Shown: positions 1-5,802 of the stretch, piece by piece | Layout: each line of letters starts with the position of its first letter | How positions within the stretch are numbered: position 1 is the first letter of the stretch | Source of the DNA: JACRLW01 sp050181465 | GTDB lineage: Bacteria > Planctomycetota > UBA1135 > UBA2386 | DNA: 6,278 bases | Direction of reading: 5' to 3' | Assembly (NCBI GenBank): GCA_050181465.1 | Contig: JBFXDD010000092.1 | Location: forward strand, 1-6,278 | Notes under the pieces: generated by a model | Seen by the model: only the letters and a program-made list of their open reading frames with translations | Database searches by the model: none | What the model was told of the DNA's origin: nothing | Translations under genes and position numbers: made by a program

Positions 1-955
1 AACCGGCGTCCAGGCTCACGCGCGCGAACATTCCCGGCACGAGCTTGCCGTCGCCGTTCTCGACCTGGATGCGCACGAGGAGCGTGCGCGTGATGGGATC
101 GATCGCGGGTGCGATGAAGACCACCTCACCCTCGAGGGAATGGCCCGGGATCGCGGTCAGTTCCACGCGAGCGGACCGGCCGAGCGCCACGTCGCCGAAG
201 CTCGACTCACTGAGCTGCGCATCCAGCCAGAGCGTGCGCAGATCCACGACGCGGAGGATGCGTTGATTCGCGGCGACTGCAGCACCGGCGACGACATCGC
301 GCGCGAGCAGCACGCCGTCGATCGGACACGGCCAGTCGATCGTGCGCTCGGCGCGTTCGAGTCCCGCCAGCCTATCGATCAACGCCGGCTCGAGATCCCA
401 CAGCTCCAGACGACGGCGTGCAGCCTCCAGCAGATCGACGTTACCGCTCTTGCGGGCGGCGATGAGTTCCTCCTGCGCGACGACGAGTTCGGGCGAGTAG
501 ATGCGGAACAGCGGCTGTCCCGCGCGCAGCGGCATGCCCACGGTGTCGGCCTCGAGCGTTTCGAGGTAGCCGCCGAACTTCAGCGTGACGTCTCGCAGTC
601 GCGTTTGATCTTCGGCGAGCACGCCCACCGCGCGCACCGTGCGCGGCATCACCTCGGTGCGCGCGTGCTCGATGCGCACCCCCATGTTCTGGACGACCAC
701 CGGATCGATCGTGACCTTGCCGTCTTCACTCGTGGACTGGAGCTTCCCCAGCTCCATGCGACAGATCGGGCAGACACCCGGCCCGGTCTGCCGCACCTGT
801 GGGTGCATCGAGCACGTGTAGAGGTCGACGCCGACGTGTTCGTGGGTCGGTTGATGCTTGGTCCCGAAGTGGAAGCCGATCGCGGCGGCGGCGGCGAGCA
901 GCCCGAAGAAGGCGATGGCGGGCAGACAGCGGACGAGAAAACGCAGGACAGGCAT
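1..955 (-). CDS. CusB/HlyD-type efflux RND transporter periplasmic adaptor subunit with heavy-metal-binding domain, partial (3' end outside window)
   Basis: Membrane-fusion protein that would link an inner-membrane RND pump of the CusA/CzcA type to an outer-membrane channel and help hand metal ions, probably Cu+/Ag+, to the pump. The 318 visible residues begin with a hydrophobic anchor (about 11-28). A heavy-metal-binding domain follows (about 46-69) with the pattern YTCSMHP...CPICRMEL: Cys48, Met50, His51, Cys62, Cys65 and Met67 are the likely ligands. Next come an N-terminal beta segment, a lipoyl-like half (about 130-155, 'RIYSPELV'), an alpha-hairpin (about 155-205), the second lipoyl half ('WPCPIDGVL', about 208-216) and the beta-barrel ('LRTLWLDAQLSE', 'PAIDPITRTL'). 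CusB-like adaptors usually have 400-500 residues, so roughly the last quarter or more lies past base 1. The ATG at 955 is the only possible start, because an in-frame TGA lies five codons upstream. No clear Shine-Dalgarno precedes it. The family is clear; metal specificity is inferred from the domain. In the usual domain consensus Ser49 would be Pro and Arg66 would be Gly. Confidence 0.93.
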   Translation of the reverse strand, partial: MPVLRFLVRCLPAIAFFGLLAAAAAIGFHFGTKHQPTHEHVGVDLYTCSMHPQVRQTGPGVCPICRMELGKLQSTSEDGKVTIDPVVVQNMGVRIEHARTEVMPRTVRAVGVLAEDQTRLRDVTLKFGGYLETLEADTVGMPLRAGQPLFRIYSPELVVAQEELIAARKSGNVDLLEAARRRLELWDLEPALIDRLAGLERAERTIDWPCPIDGVLLARDVVAGAAVAANQRILRVVDLRTLWLDAQLSESSFGDVALGRSARVELTAIPGHSLEGEVVFIAPAIDPITRTLLVRIQVENGDGKLVPGMFARVSLDAG

Positions 956-1090
956 GGGCGGCGACGCTCAGGGCGGCAGTCGGAAAATCGGTTGGGAAGC
1001 GAGAGCGCTACGTGCAGCAAGTTGCACGCGGCACGGCCAAGTCAGCGCGCAGCGGTGCGGTGGGTACGCACTGCCGCCAAGGAGCGCGAC
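956..1090 (-). promoter_or_regulatory. Structured intergenic leader upstream of the CusB-type gene (three inverted repeats)
   Basis: This 135-base gap separates the Cys-rich protein gene from the CusB-type adaptor. It holds a 9-base inverted repeat, GGCGGCAGT at 972-980 and ACTGCCGCC at 1070-1078. Inside it are two smaller hairpins: CGTGCA/TGCACG with a 6-base loop at 1011-1028, and GTGCG/CGCAC with a 7-base loop at 1055-1071. The 972-980 arm sits about 16 bases before the ATG at 955, so pairing would occlude the ribosome entry region. The 1055-1071 hairpin shares two bases with the distal 9-base arm, so the two could compete. I see no known riboswitch class and no recognisable metal-regulator operator. 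At this GC content such short repeats can arise by chance. Confidence 0.25.
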
Positions 1091-1480
1091 TCAGGATCTC
1101 CAGACCGAATAGACGACCTGCCGTGTGCGATGCGGCAGCACCCAGTGCGCGCGCGCATGGGGCGGCGGCAGCGAGGCGGTGAGGGTGCGCGGCGCGGCAT
1201 GGATCGTCGCGAAGCGCGGGGTCGCTACCGCGCGAGCCGGCAGCGTGCCGATTGCGATCCCCAGGCGCTCGCTGGTCGGTGCCGGCGCGCGTTGTTGGTC
1301 GTCCTGACAACCGCACGCCGAATCTGCCGTCGGCTCGCAGCAACACGAACCCGTCGCGCAGCAGCCGCTCTCGCCGCTCATGGGGCCTGTCGACGTGTCG
1401 CAGTCGCCCGCTCGCCGCCCACCCGGCAGGGCGAGGAGCGCGCACAGCGCGAGCAGTAGGACGCGGCGAAGCAAGGGCAT
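1091..1480 (-). CDS. Small exported cysteine-rich protein, putative metal-binding accessory
   Basis: A 129-residue protein of no family I can name. The N-terminus looks like a signal peptide: a basic start (MPLLRR), a leucine/alanine core (about residues 7-18), then a Gly/Arg-rich stretch. Just after it lies a dense cysteine cluster (Cys27, 40, 41, 46, 47, 48, 56 and 58, including GCCATGSCCCEP and CGCQ). Eight cysteines in 32 residues suggest thiolate metal binding or disulfides outside the cytoplasm. The remainder (about 65-129) has no cysteine and carries several histidines and arginines, ending in VVYSVWRS. The gene starts 67 bases after the sigma-fusion stop and ends 135 bases before the CusB-type gene, all on one strand, so a role in copper or other metal resistance is plausible by context only. 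The ATG at 1480 is chosen because it places the signal peptide at the N-terminus; no strong ribosome-binding site is visible. An overlapping frame (1008-1445) is also open but lacks a protein-like composition. Confidence 0.7.
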   Translation of the reverse strand: MPLLRRVLLLALCALLALPGGRRAGDCDTSTGPMSGESGCCATGSCCCEPTADSACGCQDDQQRAPAPTSERLGIAIGTLPARAVATPRFATIHAAPRTLTASLPPPHARAHWVLPHRTRQVVYSVWRS

Positions 1481-1525
1481 TGAGGCCTGGATCGGCTCAG
1501 AAGGATAGCTGACTGAGGCGAAGGA

Positions 1526-1541
1526 TGCGCGCCGGTGCGCA
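1526..1541 (-). other. GC-rich palindrome just after the sigma-fusion stop (weak terminator candidate)
   Basis: TGCGCGCCGGTGCGCA is a 16-base palindrome with one mismatch, 6 bases past the TGA at 1550-1548. On the minus-strand transcript it would form a short GC hairpin followed by TCCTTCGCC, not a true T-tract. It could be a weak or factor-assisted terminator, or chance. A second small inverted repeat (CTCAG/CTGAG, 1496-1517) follows before the next ATG. Confidence 0.25.
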
Positions 1542-1547
1542 ACTCCC

Positions 1548-4073
1548 TCACCGGAGCTCGATGGCGATCACGCGGCGGCCCGGGGCGGGAGTCCCCACGT
1601 CCCCCTCCATGCGCCAGTGCCCCCGCGGGCCGCGCCGGTCATCCGCCAACACCGAGGCGATCACCTCGTCGCCGTTCGCGCTGGGCGCACCATCGCCCAG
1701 CCCGCGCACGACGCGGAGCCGACCAGTCTCCTCCAGCGGACCGAGCGAGCGCTCCCGCCACAGGGTGCGTCCGTCGGCGCCCCGCACGATCCAATCCACC
1801 GCCGCCAGGCCGTCGGCCGGTCGACACTCCTCGTCGTAGCGGAACTCGAACACCGTCGCACGACGAGGGCTCGACTCGAGGAGCACGTCGTGTCTCCCAA
1901 TCCCGAGATCGAGATCGACTCGTCCGGATCGGCGCACTCCTTGCCGCCAGAACAAGGTGTACCTGCCCGGGGCGAGCTGCAGAGCACCATCGGGCGTGGC
2001 GACCGGCGGCAGAATCAATGCCTCGCCGACGCAGAGTTGAAAGTCGAACTCGCCGGCATCCGCCGAGCGCAGGTACAGCCTTGCGATGGCATCCGGCGGC
2101 CCGAGTTCGATCCACGTGGGCTCGCTGCGCGAGAGTGTGAACGGTCCGAAGTAGCGCACCACCGACTTCGCTCTCGTCACGGCGAACACGAAGGGTCCTT
2201 CACGGAACGGACCGAGCGACCACCGATCGATGCGCGGCGAGCCGAGGTAGAGCATCCCGGACGGACGACCGAGGAAGTCGAGTGCAACCACTCCTGAATC
2301 CCCATCGAGCTCCGCAAGCGGATTCACAGCCACGACCGCGAGAGCGCAGCTCGGAATCTCGAACTCTTCGAACCGAACGGACTTCACCCCACCGTCGACC
2401 TCCACGAGCCGCGCCACCGAAGTCGCGCGGTTCGTGAGCACTCGCTTGGCAGCCGCCGCCGGACCGCCATTCTTCGGTCGCGCGATCAGCACGCATCGCG
2501 CAGCACTCAGCGGCACTCCCTGAAAGCGCGCGACACGGCCGTATACGACTGCGTGGGCCATCGGCTCGTCCCCGCACGGCGGCAACAGGCATGCGTCGAA
2601 GCCATCCACGCGGCGATCGGTGTCGAAGTGCAGGTCGAAGTCACAGATCGCTGCGCGCGGCGCAGGCAGCGACTCGATCGGCGAAGGCCCGGGCACCGCA
2701 ACCGGCGACGAGGGTTCGACTGGGCCGCTGTCTGAATCGAGCTGGAAGTCGTACTCGACGATCTCCCCACTCGCGCCGAGTCCCTCCACGATCGGGCTGA
2801 CGAGCGAACCATGCCGCGCACGCAAACGGTGGCGCACCGCAGGCGCAAGATCGACGGCCGACGCGATGCCGTCGGAACCGCTGCGCGCGATCGCGAAGAA
2901 CCGTCCATCGACCTCGACCCCGAGTTCGCCGTCGGCAATCGGTGCTCGCTTGGCATCGAGCAAGCGCCCGCGCACACGGACGCCCGGCGGCACGAGCAGG
3001 TCGATCACCACGTTCGTGCTCGGATTCGCGCGCGCAATCACGATCTCCGCGCGAGCGAAGGGCACGCGCAGGACTGCGGAAACCAAGACGTCGTCGAGAA
3101 CGACGTGACCCTCGCCGTCGGACCGAACCACGAATCGCCGGCCGCCCTCGTCTTCGAAGTCCAAGTCCACGTGAACGATCGGCTCCGAGTCGAGTGCGCG
3201 GCGGACGGTCACGACCGTGCGCGGCATGGTCGCACGTTCGTCTCGCGGCACGCGCGCGAGGCTCGCCGCCTTCGGAGACATGCGGCCGTTCGAGTCGTCC
3301 GTCTCCGTGGGCAGGCTCGTGCGCAACGTCGAATGGTGACCCGACGCAAGCGGCGGCGAATCGCCCCCACTCGAAGTCGCCACCGCCCGCCAGACGGCGA
3401 TCGCTGCGCCGAGAGCGACCACCGCAAGGCCCGCTCGCGACAGCAAGACCCCGCGGAGGAACTGCGCGGCGCGCACCATCGCACTCCACGCTGCCGGCAA
3501 GGTCCGTCGCAGCTTCTCGAGGCCGCGACGGAGCTGGCTGCGCACCGTGGGCGACGGCCGATTCCACGTCGATGCCAACTCGTCGGCGGTCCGACCCTGC
3601 AGCAGGACCTCTTCGAGAACACTGCGATAGGTCGCCGGCAAGCGCGCGATGCCTTCGCGAACGGACTGCGCGAACTCCGCGCGCTCGGCGATGAGCCCCG
3701 GTGTGTCGCGATCGACCAGAATCCGATCGAGCGGCTCGTCGAACTCGCCGTCCTTCGAGTCTTCACGGAGATCCGCGGGGGAACTCCAACGACGTCGTCG
3801 CCGCGCTTGGCGCTCGCCCAGGTGCCGCAGGATGCCGCTGAGCCAGGCCGACGGCGAACGCGACGGATCGAAGCGAGTGCGACTCTCGATCGCGACCAAG
3901 AACGTGGCCTGCACCAAGTCCTCCGCCGATGCGGCATCGCTCGCAATGCGTCCGGCCTGGCTCGCGAGCTGCGGAGTGAGACCGTGGAACGCGATCGCGA
4001 GCGAGTTCGCGTCGCCGTCCACGCAGTAACGAACGAAGGCTGCTTCGGCGGCTTCGCGCGCCTCAGCGCTCAT
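1548..4073 (-). CDS. Membrane-tethered ECF-type sigma-70 factor fused to a large extracytoplasmic beta-domain region
   Basis: An 841-residue fusion; ordinary ECF sigma factors have about 160-220 residues. Residues ~20-96 match sigma region 2 (SAEDLVQATFL at 49-59, then SPSAWLSGILRHLGERQ and a run of arginines). Residues ~134-192 match sigma region 4 (IARLPATYRSVLEEVLLQG, then a helix-turn-helix RTADELASTWNRPSPTVRSQLRR and LEKLRR). A single membrane segment spans about 208-228 (LSRAGLAVVALGAAIAVW), with arginines on its N-terminal side, consistent with sigma inside and C-terminus outside. After a Ser/Thr/Gly linker, about 560 residues look like beta-sandwich domains of the carboxypeptidase-regulatory-like type: 'PPGVRVRGRLLDAKRAPIAD' near 362-381 and 'LAPGRYTLFWRQG' near 700-712. 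Seven cysteines lie between 477 and 750. Inferred role: RNA polymerase recruitment controlled by an extracytoplasmic cue, possibly through proteolytic release. The ATG at 4073 overlaps the preceding stop (ATGA), implying coupled translation. The frame stays open to 4634, but that part reads antisense through the neighbour and is not protein-like. Confidence 0.92.
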   Translation of the reverse strand: MSAEAREAAEAAFVRYCVDGDANSLAIAFHGLTPQLASQAGRIASDAASAEDLVQATFLVAIESRTRFDPSRSPSAWLSGILRHLGERQARRRRRWSSPADLREDSKDGEFDEPLDRILVDRDTPGLIAERAEFAQSVREGIARLPATYRSVLEEVLLQGRTADELASTWNRPSPTVRSQLRRGLEKLRRTLPAAWSAMVRAAQFLRGVLLSRAGLAVVALGAAIAVWRAVATSSGGDSPPLASGHHSTLRTSLPTETDDSNGRMSPKAASLARVPRDERATMPRTVVTVRRALDSEPIVHVDLDFEDEGGRRFVVRSDGEGHVVLDDVLVSAVLRVPFARAEIVIARANPSTNVVIDLLVPPGVRVRGRLLDAKRAPIADGELGVEVDGRFFAIARSGSDGIASAVDLAPAVRHRLRARHGSLVSPIVEGLGASGEIVEYDFQLDSDSGPVEPSSPVAVPGPSPIESLPAPRAAICDFDLHFDTDRRVDGFDACLLPPCGDEPMAHAVVYGRVARFQGVPLSAARCVLIARPKNGGPAAAAKRVLTNRATSVARLVEVDGGVKSVRFEEFEIPSCALAVVAVNPLAELDGDSGVVALDFLGRPSGMLYLGSPRIDRWSLGPFREGPFVFAVTRAKSVVRYFGPFTLSRSEPTWIELGPPDAIARLYLRSADAGEFDFQLCVGEALILPPVATPDGALQLAPGRYTLFWRQGVRRSGRVDLDLGIGRHDVLLESSPRRATVFEFRYDEECRPADGLAAVDWIVRGADGRTLWRERSLGPLEETGRLRVVRGLGDGAPSANGDEVIASVLADDRRGPRGHWRMEGDVGTPAPGRRVIAIELR

Positions 4074-5167
4074 CGCAGCCCGATCACCGGAATGGATTGC
4101 AATTCGACGGCGCTGCGCAGCGTCGCCGGATCGAAGATGAGATGGCGAGCGCGGCGAGGGTCCGGCGCAGAGTTGATGAGAATGCTCTGTCCAGCACCCG
4201 CGACGATTCCCGCGGCGTTGAAGTTCGAATCCAACACGAAGACCTGCGCGCGGATGTGAGCACCGACCAGGTTGGGGTCGTAGCTGAGATAGAAGTTTCG
4301 ATGCCAGAGCGGCAGGCCGCCGAACGCAGAGATCGGTTCCAACGCAGCGAAGCGGACCCAGAGGGTGCAGCCGGGCGCGCCGATCGCGTCGAGCGGAAGC
4401 GATCCACCACCAGTTCCGAACACGGCGAAGCTCGGGGCCCCGGTGGTCAAGCTCGGGTCGAAGTGACTGACGTTGAGCAGGAGTTCCCCGAGCACCGTGC
4501 TCTGGATCTCGATGTTCGTCATGCCCGTGGCACTGCAACCGGCGCCGCTCCCCGCGACCGTCCCGCCCCAGCCCGCGAAGTCTTGCGCGAAACCGTCGAA
4601 GTTCCTCAGCGGCACCGGGCTCGCAGCATTCCACTCCAGCTCGACGAGAAGACCGTCGGTCGACGCGTGCGCGAAGGGGCGGTCGAAGGGCAGGACCAAG
4701 CTGGGTTGTGGGGCGCCGTCGAAGCGCTGGGGAACGCCCGGGAAGGCGATCGCGCGGGGTGCGATGACTTGCCGATGATCGCTCCCGCGGTTCGCGACCG
4801 CCGAGTCTGCACTCAGCGCCCGCATCGTCGGCAGTTGCACGCTGCTCAGCGACAGCGAGACGGTGGCCGCCCCCGCGGCGTAGCCTAGAGCATCGGCCCG
4901 CAACTCGATGGCATTCCAGGTGGTCGTCGGCGACCCGACGAACTCGGCCGCACCGTAGAGCACCTGATGAAGTCGCCCGCTGGCTGCGCCCGGCAAACTG
5001 GGTCCGGATGCGACCCAGACTCCCGCCTGTTCGGCGCTCGCGGTGCCCAAGGGGACTGTGGTTGTTCCCTGAGCGCTAACCGCCGCCGAGACCAGCAGGG
5101 TAGCGAGCAGCGCTCGAGGTGACTTGCCGCCGGAGAGCCGTAGCGATCGAAGCATCGGGAAGGTCAT
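4070..5167 (-). CDS. Exported beta-rich hypothetical protein, translationally coupled to the sigma fusion
   Basis: A 365-residue protein with a classical signal peptide: MTFPMLRSLR, basic residues to 18, a hydrophobic core ALLATLLVSAAVSA, and probable cleavage near AVSA-QG (about residue 32). Residues ~64-185 show alternating hydrophobic strands with the pattern 'RLHQVLY...WNAIELRADA...VSLSLSSVQ...PFDRPFAHASTDGLLVELEW', which resembles a beta-sandwich module I recognise from secreted planctomycete and PEP-CTERM-like proteins. A second module (~240-343) contains GAPGCTLW and YDPNLVGAHIRAQVFVLD, resembling C-terminal modules of planctomycete exported proteins, followed by a ~24-residue tail. 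The mature part has only two cysteines (211 and 257), perhaps a disulfide. No catalytic motif or sorting signal is visible. The ATG at 5167 is preferred because it puts the signal peptide at the start; ATG 5155 (MLRSLRLSGG) is possible, and the in-frame start at 5335 would overlap the upstream gene. Its stop overlaps the sigma-fusion start by four bases, so the two products are probably made together. Confidence 0.85.
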   Translation of the reverse strand: MTFPMLRSLRLSGGKSPRALLATLLVSAAVSAQGTTTVPLGTASAEQAGVWVASGPSLPGAASGRLHQVLYGAAEFVGSPTTTWNAIELRADALGYAAGAATVSLSLSSVQLPTMRALSADSAVANRGSDHRQVIAPRAIAFPGVPQRFDGAPQPSLVLPFDRPFAHASTDGLLVELEWNAASPVPLRNFDGFAQDFAGWGGTVAGSGAGCSATGMTNIEIQSTVLGELLLNVSHFDPSLTTGAPSFAVFGTGGGSLPLDAIGAPGCTLWVRFAALEPISAFGGLPLWHRNFYLSYDPNLVGAHIRAQVFVLDSNFNAAGIVAGAGQSILINSAPDPRRARHLIFDPATLRSAVELQSIPVIGLR

Positions 5168-5244
5168 GATGAACACGGATTCCCGGGGACGCCCGCCGCG
5201 ATGCAGGAATGTGGGAAATCCGGCGTGTTGGGTTCGTGACCGAG

Positions 5245-5273
5245 ACCATAGCGCTTCCGACCGCACCTGTCGG
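5245..5273 (-). promoter_or_regulatory. Possible sigma-70-like promoter upstream of the exported protein/sigma-fusion pair
   Basis: On the minus strand CCGACA (5273-5268) and TATGGT (5250-5245) are separated by exactly 17 bases. Each matches four of six positions of the housekeeping consensus. Transcription would start near 5238, giving about 70 bases of leader before the ATG at 5167. This is a weak match in a 122-base gap, and planctomycete promoters are poorly modelled. The -35-like box overlaps the hairpin at 5256-5274. Confidence 0.2.
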
Positions 5274-5274
5274 A
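5256..5274 (-). other. Intergenic hairpin after the 156-residue protein gene
   Basis: TCCGAC and GTCGGA form a 6-base GC-rich stem with a 7-base loop, 15 bases past the TAG at 5292-5290. No T-run follows it on the minus strand, so it is at best a poor intrinsic terminator. It could also be an operator-like dyad, since it overlaps the -35-like box of the possible promoter. Confidence 0.2.
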
Positions 5275-5289
5275 CTCGGCCGGAGCACT

Positions 5290-5760
5290 CTACGACCGCT
5301 CGCTCAGTCGCTCCCGCAGCAGGTCGGTGAAGCACCGCCGATCCTCCTCACTGCCGAGGACCACACACAGCACATCGTCGGCGCTGCCGAAGCAGCACTC
5401 CGCGACCTCGCAGATCTGAGGAAAGCTGAGCGCGTCGTCATGCCAAGTGGTCATCGGCGAGCCATCACCCACCGCATCCTGCCGGCCGTTCCGCACGCTG
5501 GCCTCGTCGATCAGGTCGTGCAGCCATTCCGCTCGCGGCCCAGTGGTCTGCACGTAGTCCACGCGACGGCGGACGATCACGTCGGCGAAGGGCGCGCCGT
5601 GATGCTGTGCCGACGCTTCCTCGCCGGCGATCACGATGCAATCGAACACCGCGTCAGCCCAGGGCAGACTCGGCAGTTCGCCGCCCGCATAGCGACAGCA
5701 CCAGAAGGTCCTGAGCACCTCTCCATTCCTGTCGATCTGTTCAACGATGCGCTCGATCAT
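5290..5760 (-). CDS. Hypothetical 156-residue acidic cytoplasmic protein
   Basis: I do not recognise the family. The product is acidic, with no signal peptide or membrane segment. It has a cysteine pair near the N-terminus (FWCCRY, about residues 19-24), another near the C-terminus (EVAECCFG), and isolated cysteines in FDCIVI, PQICEV, VLCVVL and RRCF. Hydrophobic strands (FDCIVIAG, DVLCVVLGS) alternate with charged helices, and the tail (CFTDLLRERLSERS) is probably helical, suggesting a small alpha/beta fold. ATG 5760 is chosen because GGTGGG lies about 5-10 bases upstream; a GTG at 5769 would add three residues (MGR) but has no such sequence. The gene begins 42 bases after the TPR-like gene stop and ends 122 bases before the exported protein gene. 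It may be co-transcribed with the former, but context does not reveal a function. Confidence 0.7.
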   Translation of the reverse strand: MIERIVEQIDRNGEVLRTFWCCRYAGGELPSLPWADAVFDCIVIAGEEASAQHHGAPFADVIVRRRVDYVQTTGPRAEWLHDLIDEASVRNGRQDAVGDGSPMTTWHDDALSFPQICEVAECCFGSADDVLCVVLGSEEDRRCFTDLLRERLSERS

Positions 5761-5802
5761 CCGACCCACCGTGCGAACTACGTGGCGTGCGTCGCTCTCA
5801 GA

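Noticed and set aside
649..1020. Minus-strand open frame of 123 codons overlapping the adaptor start
   Set aside because: It lies in another frame of the CusB-type gene, with Ser/Arg/Pro-rich composition typical of an out-of-frame reading; the metal-binding domain and anchor are in the 955 frame.
1008..1445. Minus-strand open frame overlapping the Cys-rich gene
   Set aside because: It is in a different frame from 1091-1480, is Arg/Ala-rich throughout and has no signal peptide or motif; the 1091-1480 frame has a signal peptide and an organised Cys cluster.
140..1459. Long plus-strand open frame of 439 codons
   Set aside because: It runs antisense to the clear CusB-type adaptor and the Cys-rich gene. 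Its translation is Arg/Ala/His/Asp-rich without domain patterns, as expected for a GC-rich shadow frame.
2811..4259. Long plus-strand open frame of 482 codons
   Set aside because: It lies antisense to the sigma-fusion gene, has an arginine-heavy composition and no recognisable motif; the opposite strand encodes unmistakable sigma regions 2 and 4.
4074..4634. N-terminal extension of the sigma-fusion frame to an upstream start at 4634
   Set aside because: The extra 187 residues overlap the exported protein gene in another frame and look non-protein-like (Arg/Gly/Pro-rich). ATG 4073 gives a normal sigma N-terminus and an ATGA overlap.
5168..5335. Upstream start at 5335 for the exported protein
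   Set aside because: It would overlap the end of the 5760-5290 gene and bury the signal peptide behind 56 low-complexity, arginine-rich residues.
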